Shown: one piece after another, positions 14,964-23,390 of the stretch
Numbering within the stretch: the stretch's first letter is position 1
Layout: every line of letters begins with the position of its first letter
Origin: Actinokineospora bangkokensis
GTDB lineage: Bacteria; Actinomycetota; Actinomycetes; Mycobacteriales; Pseudonocardiaceae
Direction of reading: 5' to 3'
Assembly (NCBI RefSeq): GCF_001940455.1
Contig: NZ_MKQR01000026.1
Location: 317,577 to 381,576 of the forward strand
Length of the DNA stretch: 64,000 nt
Made by a program: the position numbers and the translations under genes
The notes under the pieces: generated by a model
Told to the model about the DNA's origin: nothing
The model's input: only the letters and a program-made list of their open reading frames with translations
Database searches by the model: none

Positions 14964-16826
14964 CTACCCGGTGACCACCATCGACCGCACGACCGCCTCG
15001 CACGCCCGCCCGACCCGGTCCGCGCCCCCGTCGGTGTGCTGGCAGCCGACGCTGACCTGCGAGGTGCCCTGGAACAGGACGTACCAGTCGACGGTAGCGC
15101 CTCGGTCGTCCAGGCGTTCGCGATAGCGCACAACGTCGCGGCCCGCGTAGGTCGCGGGCTCGGTGAACCCCGAGAAGCTGTCCCCGCCGGACTCGTAGTC
15201 CGCGCGCAGCTTCTGCACCGCCCGGCCCCGGTCGGCGCTGCTGTCGAAGCTGAGCCGCCGCTCCTGCACCAGCACCAGGTCGGCGCCGTCGGTGGCGTCG
15301 GCGGGCTTGATCTCGGTCCGCAGCAGCTGCGCGTCGCCGCCGGTCTGGGTCCACCCGTCGGGCAGGGAGAACCGGTACTCGTACTGCGCGATCACCCGCC
15401 CGGGGTCGGCGGGCGGCTGGTCCTGGCGCCCGAGCAGCACGACGACCCCCACGGCGACCGCCGCGGCCAGCACCGCGGCGCCGATCCCGACGAGCACCCC
15501 GACCCGCTTGCGCCCGGACCGCGCCGGGGCCCCGGCGGGCGGGGTCGGGAACCGCCCGCCCGGGGGCGGGGCGCCGGCGCCGGACCACGGGTCGCCGGGG
15601 CCCGCCTGCCGCGCGGGGGCGGCGCCGGGCCAGGGGTCGCCCAGGGGCCTGCCCTGGGCGGCCGGGCCCGCTGGGGGCGAGGGGCGGCCCGCGGGGTGCT
15701 GGGCGGCGGCCGGGGCGCCCCGGGTGGTGCCCTGCGGGGCACGGGCGACCGCGGGCGCGGGGCGCTCAGGACCCGCGGGGACCGCGCGCAGGGCACCGCG
15801 GGCGACGACGGTCTCAGGCTGGTCGAGGGTCACCGGGACGACCCCGGTGCGGTCGGCCACCCGCCGGGCGACCAGGGGGATGCGGCTGGAGCCGCCGACC
15901 AGGAACACCGCCGCCAGCTCCGCCGGTGCCAGGCCCGCGTCGGCGACCGCCGCGGCGACCATGCCCGCGGCCCGGCTGACCGGCTCGTCGATCAGCCGCT
16001 CCAGGTCGTCGCGGGTGACGTGCGCGTCGGGGAACGGCGCGGGCAGCGGGACGTCGGCGTAGGTGTGCCGCGACAGCGTCTCCTTGGCCCCGCGCACGTC
16101 CTGGCGCAGCACCCGCCTGCGCCGCCGCTCGGCCAGGTCGCGGCCCTCCACCAGGTCGCGCCAGGCCCGCGGGTGCCCGGCGTGCGCGCCGATGTGCTCC
16201 AGCAGCAGCTGGTCGACGTCCGCCCCGCCGAACGACGGGTCGCCCCGGGTCGCGAGCACCGCGTGCGCGGGCGGCCGGGACCGCACCACGCCCACGTCGA
16301 CCGTCCCGCCGCCGAGGTCGAGCACCGCGATCGCCCGCTCCGGCGGCCCGGGGGAGGTCGCCGCGTGGAACACCGCCGCGGCCACCGGCTCCGGCACCAG
16401 CACCACCCGGTCGGCCAACCCGGCGGCGGCCGAGCGCAGCACCTGGGTCCGGCGCACCCCCCAGTCGGCGGGGTGGGTGAGCACCAGCTGGTCCACCGGC
16501 GCGCCCCCGGCCACCCGCCGCGCCTCCCCCACCGCCCTGGCCAGCACCGCGTGGAAGGCCGCGCGCACCGGCACCACGGTGTCGCCCAGCAGCAGCTCCG
16601 GCTCGTCCACCCGCCGCTTCGGGTGCGGCTCGAACCGGGACGGGTCCAGCGCCGCCTGCCGCTCGGCCTCCTGCCCCACGAACAGCGTGCCGTCCTGCCC
16701 GGCGTAGACGGCCGAGCTCAGCAGCGGCTGCCCGTCCACCACCACGACCTGCGGCTCCCGGCCCCCCACCGCCACCGCCACGCAGGTGCTGGAGGTGCCG
16801 AAGTCCACCGCAACGCGCAGAGCCAC
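14964..16826 (-). CDS. Hsp70-like, membrane-anchored type VII secretion-associated protein (Rv3446c-type)
   Basis: A 620-residue protein. Residues 1-350 are an Hsp70/actin-fold ATPase domain with VAVDFGTSST (phosphate 1), LDLGGGTVDVGVV (phosphate 2) and LVGGSSRIPLV (adenosine); there is no substrate-binding domain. A Pro/Ala-rich linker (350-438) and one membrane helix (about 441-466) lead to an outside domain (about 477-620) resembling the TIGR03931/Rv3446c-type C-terminal region. M. tuberculosis has Rv3446c in the same place between eccC4 and esxU. The start is GTG with GGAGG 6 bases upstream. An ATP-dependent role coupled to the ESX channel is likely but unproven. Confidence 0.88.
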   Translation of the reverse strand: MALRVAVDFGTSSTCVAVAVGGREPQVVVVDGQPLLSSAVYAGQDGTLFVGQEAERQAALDPSRFEPHPKRRVDEPELLLGDTVVPVRAAFHAVLARAVGEARRVAGGAPVDQLVLTHPADWGVRRTQVLRSAAAGLADRVVLVPEPVAAAVFHAATSPGPPERAIAVLDLGGGTVDVGVVRSRPPAHAVLATRGDPSFGGADVDQLLLEHIGAHAGHPRAWRDLVEGRDLAERRRRRVLRQDVRGAKETLSRHTYADVPLPAPFPDAHVTRDDLERLIDEPVSRAAGMVAAAVADAGLAPAELAAVFLVGGSSRIPLVARRVADRTGVVPVTLDQPETVVARGALRAVPAGPERPAPAVARAPQGTTRGAPAAAQHPAGRPSPPAGPAAQGRPLGDPWPGAAPARQAGPGDPWSGAGAPPPGGRFPTPPAGAPARSGRKRVGVLVGIGAAVLAAAVAVGVVVLLGRQDQPPADPGRVIAQYEYRFSLPDGWTQTGGDAQLLRTEIKPADATDGADLVLVQERRLSFDSSADRGRAVQKLRADYESGGDSFSGFTEPATYAGRDVVRYRERLDDRGATVDWYVLFQGTSQVSVGCQHTDGGADRVGRACEAVVRSMVVTG

Positions 16827-16983
16827 GACCCGCCTCCCCCTCGGTGCCTGCCAGCCACCCTACGACGGATGCGCGGCGCCGCGACTCGTGCGGACGGGGG
16901 GTGCTGGGTGCTGCCGCGCCGGGGGACTTGGGTGGTGGGCCCGTTTGGGTGGGTGGTCGCCTTGTGGGAAAGGCCGAAATGGG

Positions 16984-17027
16984 GGACGGGGAGGGGTGGC
17001 TGCTGGGCAGCCGACCCCTCCCCGTCC
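16984..17027 (-). terminator. Terminator after eccC
   Basis: A perfect 14-bp stem (16984-16997 with 17014-17027) encloses a smaller GGCTGC/GCAGCC-type hairpin and begins 10 bases past the eccC stop. The minus strand continues CCCCATTTCGG. The Hsp70-like gene downstream therefore probably has its own promoter in 16827-16983. Confidence 0.7.
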
Positions 17028-17037
17028 TCGGTGGTGC

Positions 17038-20000
17038 TTATTCGGGGTTGATCCAGGCGATCTGCATGAGGGCCTGGCCGACCTTGCGGCTGACGAGGGT
17101 GCCGCGGCCGGGGGGCAGGGCGCTGGGCTTGACGGTGCCGAGGAGGGCGCCCTCGTCCTTGTTGCCGGAGCCGACCATGCCGGGGGAGGCGATTTCGCGG
17201 AGCTTGCCCAGGACGGGGTCGAACATCGCGCGGGCGGCGCCGCCGGTGCGGCGGACGGCGACGACGTGCAGGCCGACGTCCTTGGCCTGGGGGAGGAACT
17301 CGGCGAGGGGGGCCAGGGGGTTGTTGCCCTGGGTGGCGACGAGGTCGTAGTCGTCGACGATGAGGAAGAGCTCGGGGCCCTTCCACCAGGAGCGGTTCTT
17401 GAGCTGCTCCTGGGTGACGTCGGGGCCGGGGAGGCGCTTGAGCATGGAGCCCTTGACGTCCTTGACCATGTCGCCGAGCTGGTTGGACGAGACCGCGTAG
17501 CCCAGCAGGTGGTCGGTGTCGACGAAGCCGAGCATGGTGCGGCGGTAGTCGACCAGGATGATGACCGCTTCCTTGGGGGTGTAGCGGGTCATGATGCCGC
17601 GGACCACCGTGCGCAGCAGGTTCGTCTTGCCGGACTCGCCGTCGGCGAAGGCGAAGAAGTGCGGGTCGGCGTCGAAGTCCAGGTAGACCGGGGCCAGCTC
17701 GTTCTCGTCCACGCCGATCGGCACCAGCCGGGTGTCCTTGCGGGTGTCCTGGGCCAGCAGGTCCTCGTAGGCCATCAGCTCGGGCAGCAGGCGGACCTTC
17801 GGCGCGTGCCTGCCGCGCCAGCCCTGGTTGATCCTGGCCACCGCGTCCTGCACGCCCGCGGCGACGTCCTGGTCGTTGGACGAGCCGTCGATGCGCGGCA
17901 GGCCCACCAGGAAGTGCAGCTTGTCGCGGGACAGGCCGCGGCCGGGGCGGCCCGCGGGGACGTTGACCGCGACGCGGCGGTCCACGTCGGACTCGCTGGG
18001 GTCACCCAGGCGCAGCTCGAACCGGGTGCCCAGCAGGTCCTTGAGCGCGGGCCGGATCTCCGCCCACCGGTTCGCCGCCACGACCACGTGGATGCCGAAC
18101 GACAGGCCCTGCGCGGCCAGGTTGACGACCTGCATCTCCAGCGCCTCGAACTCCTGGCGGAAGTTCAGCCAGCCGTCGACGAGCAGGAACACGTCGCCGA
18201 ACGGGTCGTCGCGCAGCTGCCCCGCGCGCTTGCGGTTGCGGTAGTCGGCCATCGAGTCGATGCCCAGGTCGCGGAAGCGCTGCTCGCGGTCGGTCACCAG
18301 GCTGGTCACCTCGGCGACCATGCGGCGGGCCTTGTCCGGGTCGAGCCTGCCAGCCACCCCGCCGACGTGCGGCAGGTTCTCCAGCGAGGCGAGCGTGCCG
18401 CCACCGAGGTCGAGGCAGTAGAACTGCACCTCCTCGGGGGTGTGCGTGAGCGCCATCGACATGATCAGCGTGCGCAGCAGCATCGACTTGCCCGACTGCG
18501 GGCCGCCCGCGATGGCCGCGTGGCCCGCTGCGCCGGAGAAGTCGGCCATCAGCAGGTCGCGGCGCTGCTCGTAGGGCTTGTCGATGATGCCCAGCGGCAC
18601 CACCAGCCGCCCGTTGTGGTAGTACCCGACCGGCGACAGGCCCCGGTCCTCGGTGGGCTGGAGCGGGGGGAACAGGGTGTCCAGCGAGTTGGGCTCGTTC
18701 AGCGGCGGCAGCCACACCTCGTGCGCGGGCGGGCCCTGGCCCACCAGCCGCTGCACGATGACGTCGAGCTCGGAGGCCTCGGTGGGCGTGTCCGGCTTCT
18801 TCTCCTCCACCACCGGGGCGGCGGCGGGCACCTCCGGCTCCACGGGGACCTCGACGTAGTCCGGGACGAACAGCTTCGCCCGGCGGTCGCCGGTCACCGG
18901 GGCAGAGGGCCCCGCGGCCTGCATGCCCGCGGGCCGGTAGGCGCCGGAGACGTAGGCGGCCTTGAACCGGTGCATCGTCGAGGTGTCGAACTTGAGGTAC
19001 CCCGAGCCCGGGATGGACGGCAGCTCGAAGGCGTCCGGCACGCCGATGGCCGCGCGGGACTCCGCGGCGGAGAAGGTCTTGAGGCCGATGCGGTAGGACA
19101 GGTGCGAGTCCAGGCCGCGCAGCTTGCCCTCCTCCAGCCGCTGCGAGGCGAGCAGCATGTGCATCTGCAGCGACCGGCCCAGGCGGCCGATGGCGACGAA
19201 CAGGTCGATGAAGTCCGGCTTGGCGCTGAGCAGCTCGGAGAACTCGTCGACGACGATGAACAGCGCGGGCAGCGGGTCGAGGTCGGCGCCGTTCTCGCGG
19301 GCCTTCTCGTACTCCCACACGTTCTTGAAGTTGCCGCCGTTCTTCAGCGCCTCCTGGCGCCGGTTCATCTCCCCGGCCAGCGCGTCCTTCATGCGGTCGA
19401 CCAGGGTCAGGTCGCCCTGCAGGTTGGTGATGACGGCGGCGACGTGCGGGGCGCTGTCGAGGCCGAGGAAGGTCGCGCCACCCTTGAAGTCGACCAGGAT
19501 GAAGTTCAGCGTGGTCGAGGAGTGCGTGGCCAGCATGCCCAGCACCAGGGTGCGCAGGAACTCCGACTTGCCGGACCCGGTCGCGCCGATGCACAGCCCG
19601 TGCGGGCCCATGCCCTCCATCGCCGCTTCCTTGATGTCGAGCTCGACCGGCTGGCCGAACTCGCCGACGCCGAAGGGCACCCGGTAGCGGTCGCGCACCG
19701 GGCGCGGGCGCCAGGCCTGGGCCACGTCGAAGGTCATCGGGTCGCCGGGGATGCCCAGCAGCTCCAGCAGCGTCGGGTTGGACAGCAGCGGCTCCTCGTC
19801 GCCGGAGTCCGCGGCCGCCGCGCCCAGCCGGTAGGGCGAGAGCTTGCGGGCCAGCGCCTCGGCCTCGGCCACCGAGAGCCGGTCGGGGGAGGCGAACCAC
19901 TCCACGCCGGAGGCGCTGCGCGCGCCGAGCCGGTCGCCCTCGACGACCAGCCGCAGGCCGCGGCGGGCGGTGAGGTTGCCCAGGCACTCCGACAGGTCCA

Positions 20001-21033
20001 CCAGGGTGACCCCGACCAGGCCCTCCTCCAGGATGACCTGCTCCTCGCGGGTGACCTCGCCGTCGTCGACGACGATCACCACGTGCGGCTGGTCGGGCTG
20101 CGGCGGGGCGTTGCGGGTGAACCGCTGCCGGTCGCGCAGCTCGTCGTCGAGCCACTCCTCGACCTGGGCCAGCGAGCTGGCCATCATGCGCAGCTGGCCG
20201 ATGCCGTCGAGCAGGGTGGGGTGCTGGGTGTGCGGCAGCCACTTGGCCCACTCCCACTCCGCCTTGGCCTTGCCCGAGGTGACCACGGCGACCAGCACGT
20301 CGTCGGGGGTGTGGAAGGTGACCAGCTGGGCGATGAGCGCGCGGGCCAGGGCGCGGGCGCGGTCCTTGTCGCCCGCGATGCCCACCGCGGCGAAGCCGCG
20401 CACGGCGACCTGGATGGGCAGCTCGGGCACGATCGAGTGCGCGCGCACGAACCGGCGCAGCGCCAGGGTGGCGATCGGCTCCAGCTCGTCGACCGGGCCG
20501 GTCTGCGGCGGGACGAGCCGGGTGGCCAGCCGCTGCGAGCCCCGGCCCGCGCGCAGGTGGCAGAAGTCCGGGTCGGCCTGGCGGCGCTCCCACATCCGGC
20601 GGCTGGTGGCGATCGACCACAGCGCCTGCGGGTCGGGGTGGGTCCACTCCAGCGACGCGCGCTGCTCCAGCGAGGCCTCGCGGGCGCGGTCGCGCATCTG
20701 GCCGAGGTAGCGCAGGTAGTCCTTGCGGTCCTCGTTCATCTCGGCCTTCTTCTGGCCGCCGCCCCGACCGCCCATGCCCCCGGCCATCATGCCGACCGTC
20801 GACATCAGGAACATGCCGCCGAAGAGCAGGGAGCTCGGGTTGCGGCCCCCCACCACGAACATGAAGACCATCATCCCGACCGAGGCCACGATCATGACCG
20901 CGGGCAGCATCTTGAGCATGATGTTGCCCGGGATGACCCTGGGCACCTCGGGCGGCGGCTCCAGGTGGACCTCGCCCCCGGGCTGCCGGGGCGCGGCCAG
21001 GCGGGGCGACCGCTTGAACTGCAGCGTGCTCAC
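17038..21033 (-). CDS. eccC: Type VII secretion ATPase EccC (ESX-4 type)
   Basis: The FtsK/SpoIIIE-family motor of the ESX channel, 1331 residues in one chain. Two membrane helices (about 40-62 and 67-88) are followed by three nucleotide-binding domains with Walker A at GATGSGKSE (K489), GGPQSGKSM (K849) and DGESGKTN (K1136). Walker B is full in domain 1 (VVDEFSELL) and degenerate in domain 2 (LLVDGWL), as usual for EccC; domain 3 reads LIVDDYD. I chose GTG at 21033 (VSTLQFKRSPRL) because it gives the family N-terminus; upstream extension is low-complexity read-through. The C-terminal domain would bind the EsxB-type signal. It runs divergently from eccD. Confidence 0.97.
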   Translation of the reverse strand: MSTLQFKRSPRLAAPRQPGGEVHLEPPPEVPRVIPGNIMLKMLPAVMIVASVGMMVFMFVVGGRNPSSLLFGGMFLMSTVGMMAGGMGGRGGGQKKAEMNEDRKDYLRYLGQMRDRAREASLEQRASLEWTHPDPQALWSIATSRRMWERRQADPDFCHLRAGRGSQRLATRLVPPQTGPVDELEPIATLALRRFVRAHSIVPELPIQVAVRGFAAVGIAGDKDRARALARALIAQLVTFHTPDDVLVAVVTSGKAKAEWEWAKWLPHTQHPTLLDGIGQLRMMASSLAQVEEWLDDELRDRQRFTRNAPPQPDQPHVVIVVDDGEVTREEQVILEEGLVGVTLVDLSECLGNLTARRGLRLVVEGDRLGARSASGVEWFASPDRLSVAEAEALARKLSPYRLGAAAADSGDEEPLLSNPTLLELLGIPGDPMTFDVAQAWRPRPVRDRYRVPFGVGEFGQPVELDIKEAAMEGMGPHGLCIGATGSGKSEFLRTLVLGMLATHSSTTLNFILVDFKGGATFLGLDSAPHVAAVITNLQGDLTLVDRMKDALAGEMNRRQEALKNGGNFKNVWEYEKARENGADLDPLPALFIVVDEFSELLSAKPDFIDLFVAIGRLGRSLQMHMLLASQRLEEGKLRGLDSHLSYRIGLKTFSAAESRAAIGVPDAFELPSIPGSGYLKFDTSTMHRFKAAYVSGAYRPAGMQAAGPSAPVTGDRRAKLFVPDYVEVPVEPEVPAAAPVVEEKKPDTPTEASELDVIVQRLVGQGPPAHEVWLPPLNEPNSLDTLFPPLQPTEDRGLSPVGYYHNGRLVVPLGIIDKPYEQRRDLLMADFSGAAGHAAIAGGPQSGKSMLLRTLIMSMALTHTPEEVQFYCLDLGGGTLASLENLPHVGGVAGRLDPDKARRMVAEVTSLVTDREQRFRDLGIDSMADYRNRKRAGQLRDDPFGDVFLLVDGWLNFRQEFEALEMQVVNLAAQGLSFGIHVVVAANRWAEIRPALKDLLGTRFELRLGDPSESDVDRRVAVNVPAGRPGRGLSRDKLHFLVGLPRIDGSSNDQDVAAGVQDAVARINQGWRGRHAPKVRLLPELMAYEDLLAQDTRKDTRLVPIGVDENELAPVYLDFDADPHFFAFADGESGKTNLLRTVVRGIMTRYTPKEAVIILVDYRRTMLGFVDTDHLLGYAVSSNQLGDMVKDVKGSMLKRLPGPDVTQEQLKNRSWWKGPELFLIVDDYDLVATQGNNPLAPLAEFLPQAKDVGLHVVAVRRTGGAARAMFDPVLGKLREIASPGMVGSGNKDEGALLGTVKPSALPPGRGTLVSRKVGQALMQIAWINPE

Positions 21034-21110
21034 CGGGTGGACACCTTCTTCGAGTCGAGAACTGCGGGGGCTGGCCAGCCGGGCCGGTCGGGCCAGTCCT
21101 GGCTGAGAAG

Positions 21111-21800
21111 CTACCGAACCGGGCGGTCGGACCCGGTCGGTTCGGTGGAGTTGGCCGCGGGCAGCGACCCGATGAGGGCCACCACCACGACCGCGCCCAG
21201 CGCGACGGGCACCACGCCGCCGCCGGACACCGCGAGGAAGTACACGACGGCCACCGCCACCGCGCACACCAGCGCGCCGACGGCGAAGCGGCCAGGGCCC
21301 TCGGCGCGCCTGCCCGCCAGGAACACCGCGACCGCGATGAGCAGCAGGCTGCCGTGGACGAGCGCGCCGGGCTCGCCGCCGGTGGCGACCAACCGCCACG
21401 GCGCCACCGCGCCCGCCGCCACCGCGGCCACCGGCGGCAGCGCGGCGGCCAGCACCGGCGACCCGCCGGGGCGCACCGCCGAGCCGACCAGCAGCACCGC
21501 GGTGGCCAGCAGCATGAGCACCACCGCCAGCAGCGGCCGCAGGGTGCGCCCGCCGAGGAAGAACAGCTCCGCGGTGACCGCGACCGACGCGGACACCAGC
21601 ACCAGGCCGAGCGCGACCCGGTCCGGCAGCACGTGCCCGCTGCCGGAGAGCACCAGCACGAGCACCCCGACCAGGAAGGCGACCGCGGGCAACGCGGCGG
21701 CCGGGTGCCCGTGCGCCACCACCACCAGGTACGCGCCGAGGGCGACCGAGCCCAGGACGGACAGCACCGCCACCGCGCGGTACCCGCTGCGTCCTGCCAT
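21111..21800 (-). CDS. Eight-helix membrane protein in the ESX-4 locus (unknown)
   Basis: A 229-residue polytopic membrane protein with about eight hydrophobic segments and short, mostly uncharged loops; the ends RSGYRA and STEPTGSDRPVR are polar. The ATG at 21800 was chosen because upstream codons in frame offer no good start. It sits 77 bases upstream of eccC on the same strand, so both are probably transcribed from the eccC/eccD divergent region. M. tuberculosis has no gene at this place. No domain is recognised. It could be a channel accessory or a chance neighbour; its constant hydrophobic pattern supports a real gene. Confidence 0.8.
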   Translation of the reverse strand: MAGRSGYRAVAVLSVLGSVALGAYLVVVAHGHPAAALPAVAFLVGVLVLVLSGSGHVLPDRVALGLVLVSASVAVTAELFFLGGRTLRPLLAVVLMLLATAVLLVGSAVRPGGSPVLAAALPPVAAVAAGAVAPWRLVATGGEPGALVHGSLLLIAVAVFLAGRRAEGPGRFAVGALVCAVAVAVVYFLAVSGGGVVPVALGAVVVVALIGSLPAANSTEPTGSDRPVR

Positions 21801-21992
21801 GCGCCCACCCCCGTGCCCAGCGACCTCCCGGCGAACGCGCCCGCACCGGGGGCGGGACCCCGGCGTGCCCGTGCTCGACGACTTTCCCGGAACCGCCGCA
21901 CCAGCCGATCCCGGTGCGGCCATACTAGGACCGATCCCCGCCGGACCGGTTGGCGTCCGGCGACCCTGTGGACAACCCGAGGGGACTGGCGA
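21801..21992. promoter_or_regulatory. Divergent promoter region of the ESX-4 core
   Basis: These 192 bases separate the 229-residue gene and eccC (minus) from eccD-mycP (plus). The only AT-richer island is CATACTAGGA at 21921-21930, which could supply a -10 in either direction. No strong -35 is seen. Both halves of the secretion core must be expressed from this region. Confidence 0.35.
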
Positions 21993-23390
21993 GTGGCAAC
22001 CGGGACGACCGTGTTCAGCCGGGTGACCGTGGTCGCGCCGAGGACGCGCATCGACGTCGCGCTGCCTGCAGACGTCTCGGTGGCTGACCTGCTGCCGATG
22101 CTGCTGGAGATGGCCAAGGAGACGACCACCGACGGTGGCGCGCGGCACGGCGGCTGGTGCCTGGCCAAGCTCGGTGACGCGCCGCTGGACCCCAGCCGCA
22201 CGCTGGGCTCGCTGGGCGTGGTCGACGGCGACATGCTCCAGCTGCGCAAGCGCTCGGAGAACCCGCCGCCGCCGCTGTACGACGACGTCGTGGACGCCAT
22301 CGCCGAGTCCGCCCCGGACAGCTTCCGGCCGTGGACGAAGGAGACCGCCCACCGCATCGGGCACATCGCGGGCGCGCTGGCGCTGCTGCTCGGCGCGGTG
22401 GCGGTGCTGCTGGCGGGCCCGGTCGGCGGCGTGGCGGGCAACCTCGCCCCCGCGGTGACCGCGGGCGCGGCGGCGGTGGTGTTCGTGGCCTTGGGCGCGG
22501 TGCTGGCCAAGGGCTACCAGGCCCCGACGACCGGGGTGCTGGTCGCGGCCGCGGGCGGGCTGCCGATGGCGTTCGTCTCCGGGCTCTACATCGTCCCCGG
22601 CGAGCCGGGCCGGGCCAGCCTGCTGCTGGCCTGCGCGCTGGTGCTCATCGTGGCCTCGGCCTCGATCATGCTCATCGGCGCCGGGGTGACCACCTTCGTC
22701 GCGGCGGGCACGGCCGCGCTGCTGGGCGTCGGCGCGTTCACCGTGGCGACCCTGGTGGCCCACCCGGCCCCGGGCATCGGCGCGGGCGCGGTGGCCGTCG
22801 CGCTGGCCGCGCTGTCGGTGCTGCCCCGGCTGACCATCCAGCTGGCCAGGCTGCCGCTGCCGAACGTGCCGGGCTCGGCCGAGGACCTCAAGGAGGACAC
22901 CGGCTTCCCCGACTACCGCTCCATCGAGCGGCGGGCGGGCCTGGCGCACGAGTACATGACCGGCATGATCATCGGCTGCGGGGTGGCCGCGGCGGTGGGC
23001 GCGATCGTCAGCGCCGGGTCGCCGAAGGTCTGGGGCGTGCTCCTGGGCGTGGTGGCCACCCTGGTGCTGCTGCTGCGCGCGCGCACCTACGCCAACGGCA
23101 GCCAGGCGGTCGCGCTGCTGGCGACCGGCATGCTCAGCGCCGCGGGCATCCTCGTCGGCTGGCTGATGCAGGCCGACGGCTTCGAGCGGCTGCTGTGGGT
23201 CTTCGGCGCGCTGGTGCTGCTGGCCGCGGCCGCGATGGTGCTCGGCGTGGTGTTCCCCGACCAGCGCTTCTCCCCGCCGCTGCGGCGCACGGTGGAGGTG
23301 TTCGAGGCCATCTTCATCGCGGTCGTGCTGCCGCTGGCGCTGGCCGTGATGGACCTGTACGCGACCCTGCGGCAGGTGAGCTTCGGGTGA
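21993..23390 (+). CDS. eccD: Type VII secretion membrane channel protein EccD
   Basis: The polytopic channel subunit of the ESX inner-membrane complex, 465 residues. Residues 1-90 form the ubiquitin-like cytosolic domain (ATGTTVFSRVTVVAPRTRID ... VVDGDMLQLR). A linker then leads to about eleven membrane helices from residue 125 to the end. Length and layout match the family. I chose GTG at 21993 with GAGGGG 8 bases upstream; upstream codons in frame are noncoding. The stop overlaps the mycP start as GTGA, so the two are translationally coupled, in the same order as Rv3448-Rv3449 in ESX-4. Confidence 0.95.
   Translation: MATGTTVFSRVTVVAPRTRIDVALPADVSVADLLPMLLEMAKETTTDGGARHGGWCLAKLGDAPLDPSRTLGSLGVVDGDMLQLRKRSENPPPPLYDDVVDAIAESAPDSFRPWTKETAHRIGHIAGALALLLGAVAVLLAGPVGGVAGNLAPAVTAGAAAVVFVALGAVLAKGYQAPTTGVLVAAAGGLPMAFVSGLYIVPGEPGRASLLLACALVLIVASASIMLIGAGVTTFVAAGTAALLGVGAFTVATLVAHPAPGIGAGAVAVALAALSVLPRLTIQLARLPLPNVPGSAEDLKEDTGFPDYRSIERRAGLAHEYMTGMIIGCGVAAAVGAIVSAGSPKVWGVLLGVVATLVLLLRARTYANGSQAVALLATGMLSAAGILVGWLMQADGFERLLWVFGALVLLAAAAMVLGVVFPDQRFSPPLRRTVEVFEAIFIAVVLPLALAVMDLYATLRQVSFG

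Noticed and set aside
16786-22026. A 1746-codon plus-strand frame over the eccC region
   Set aside because: Antisense to eccC, whose three Walker motifs and membrane helices are clear on the minus strand.
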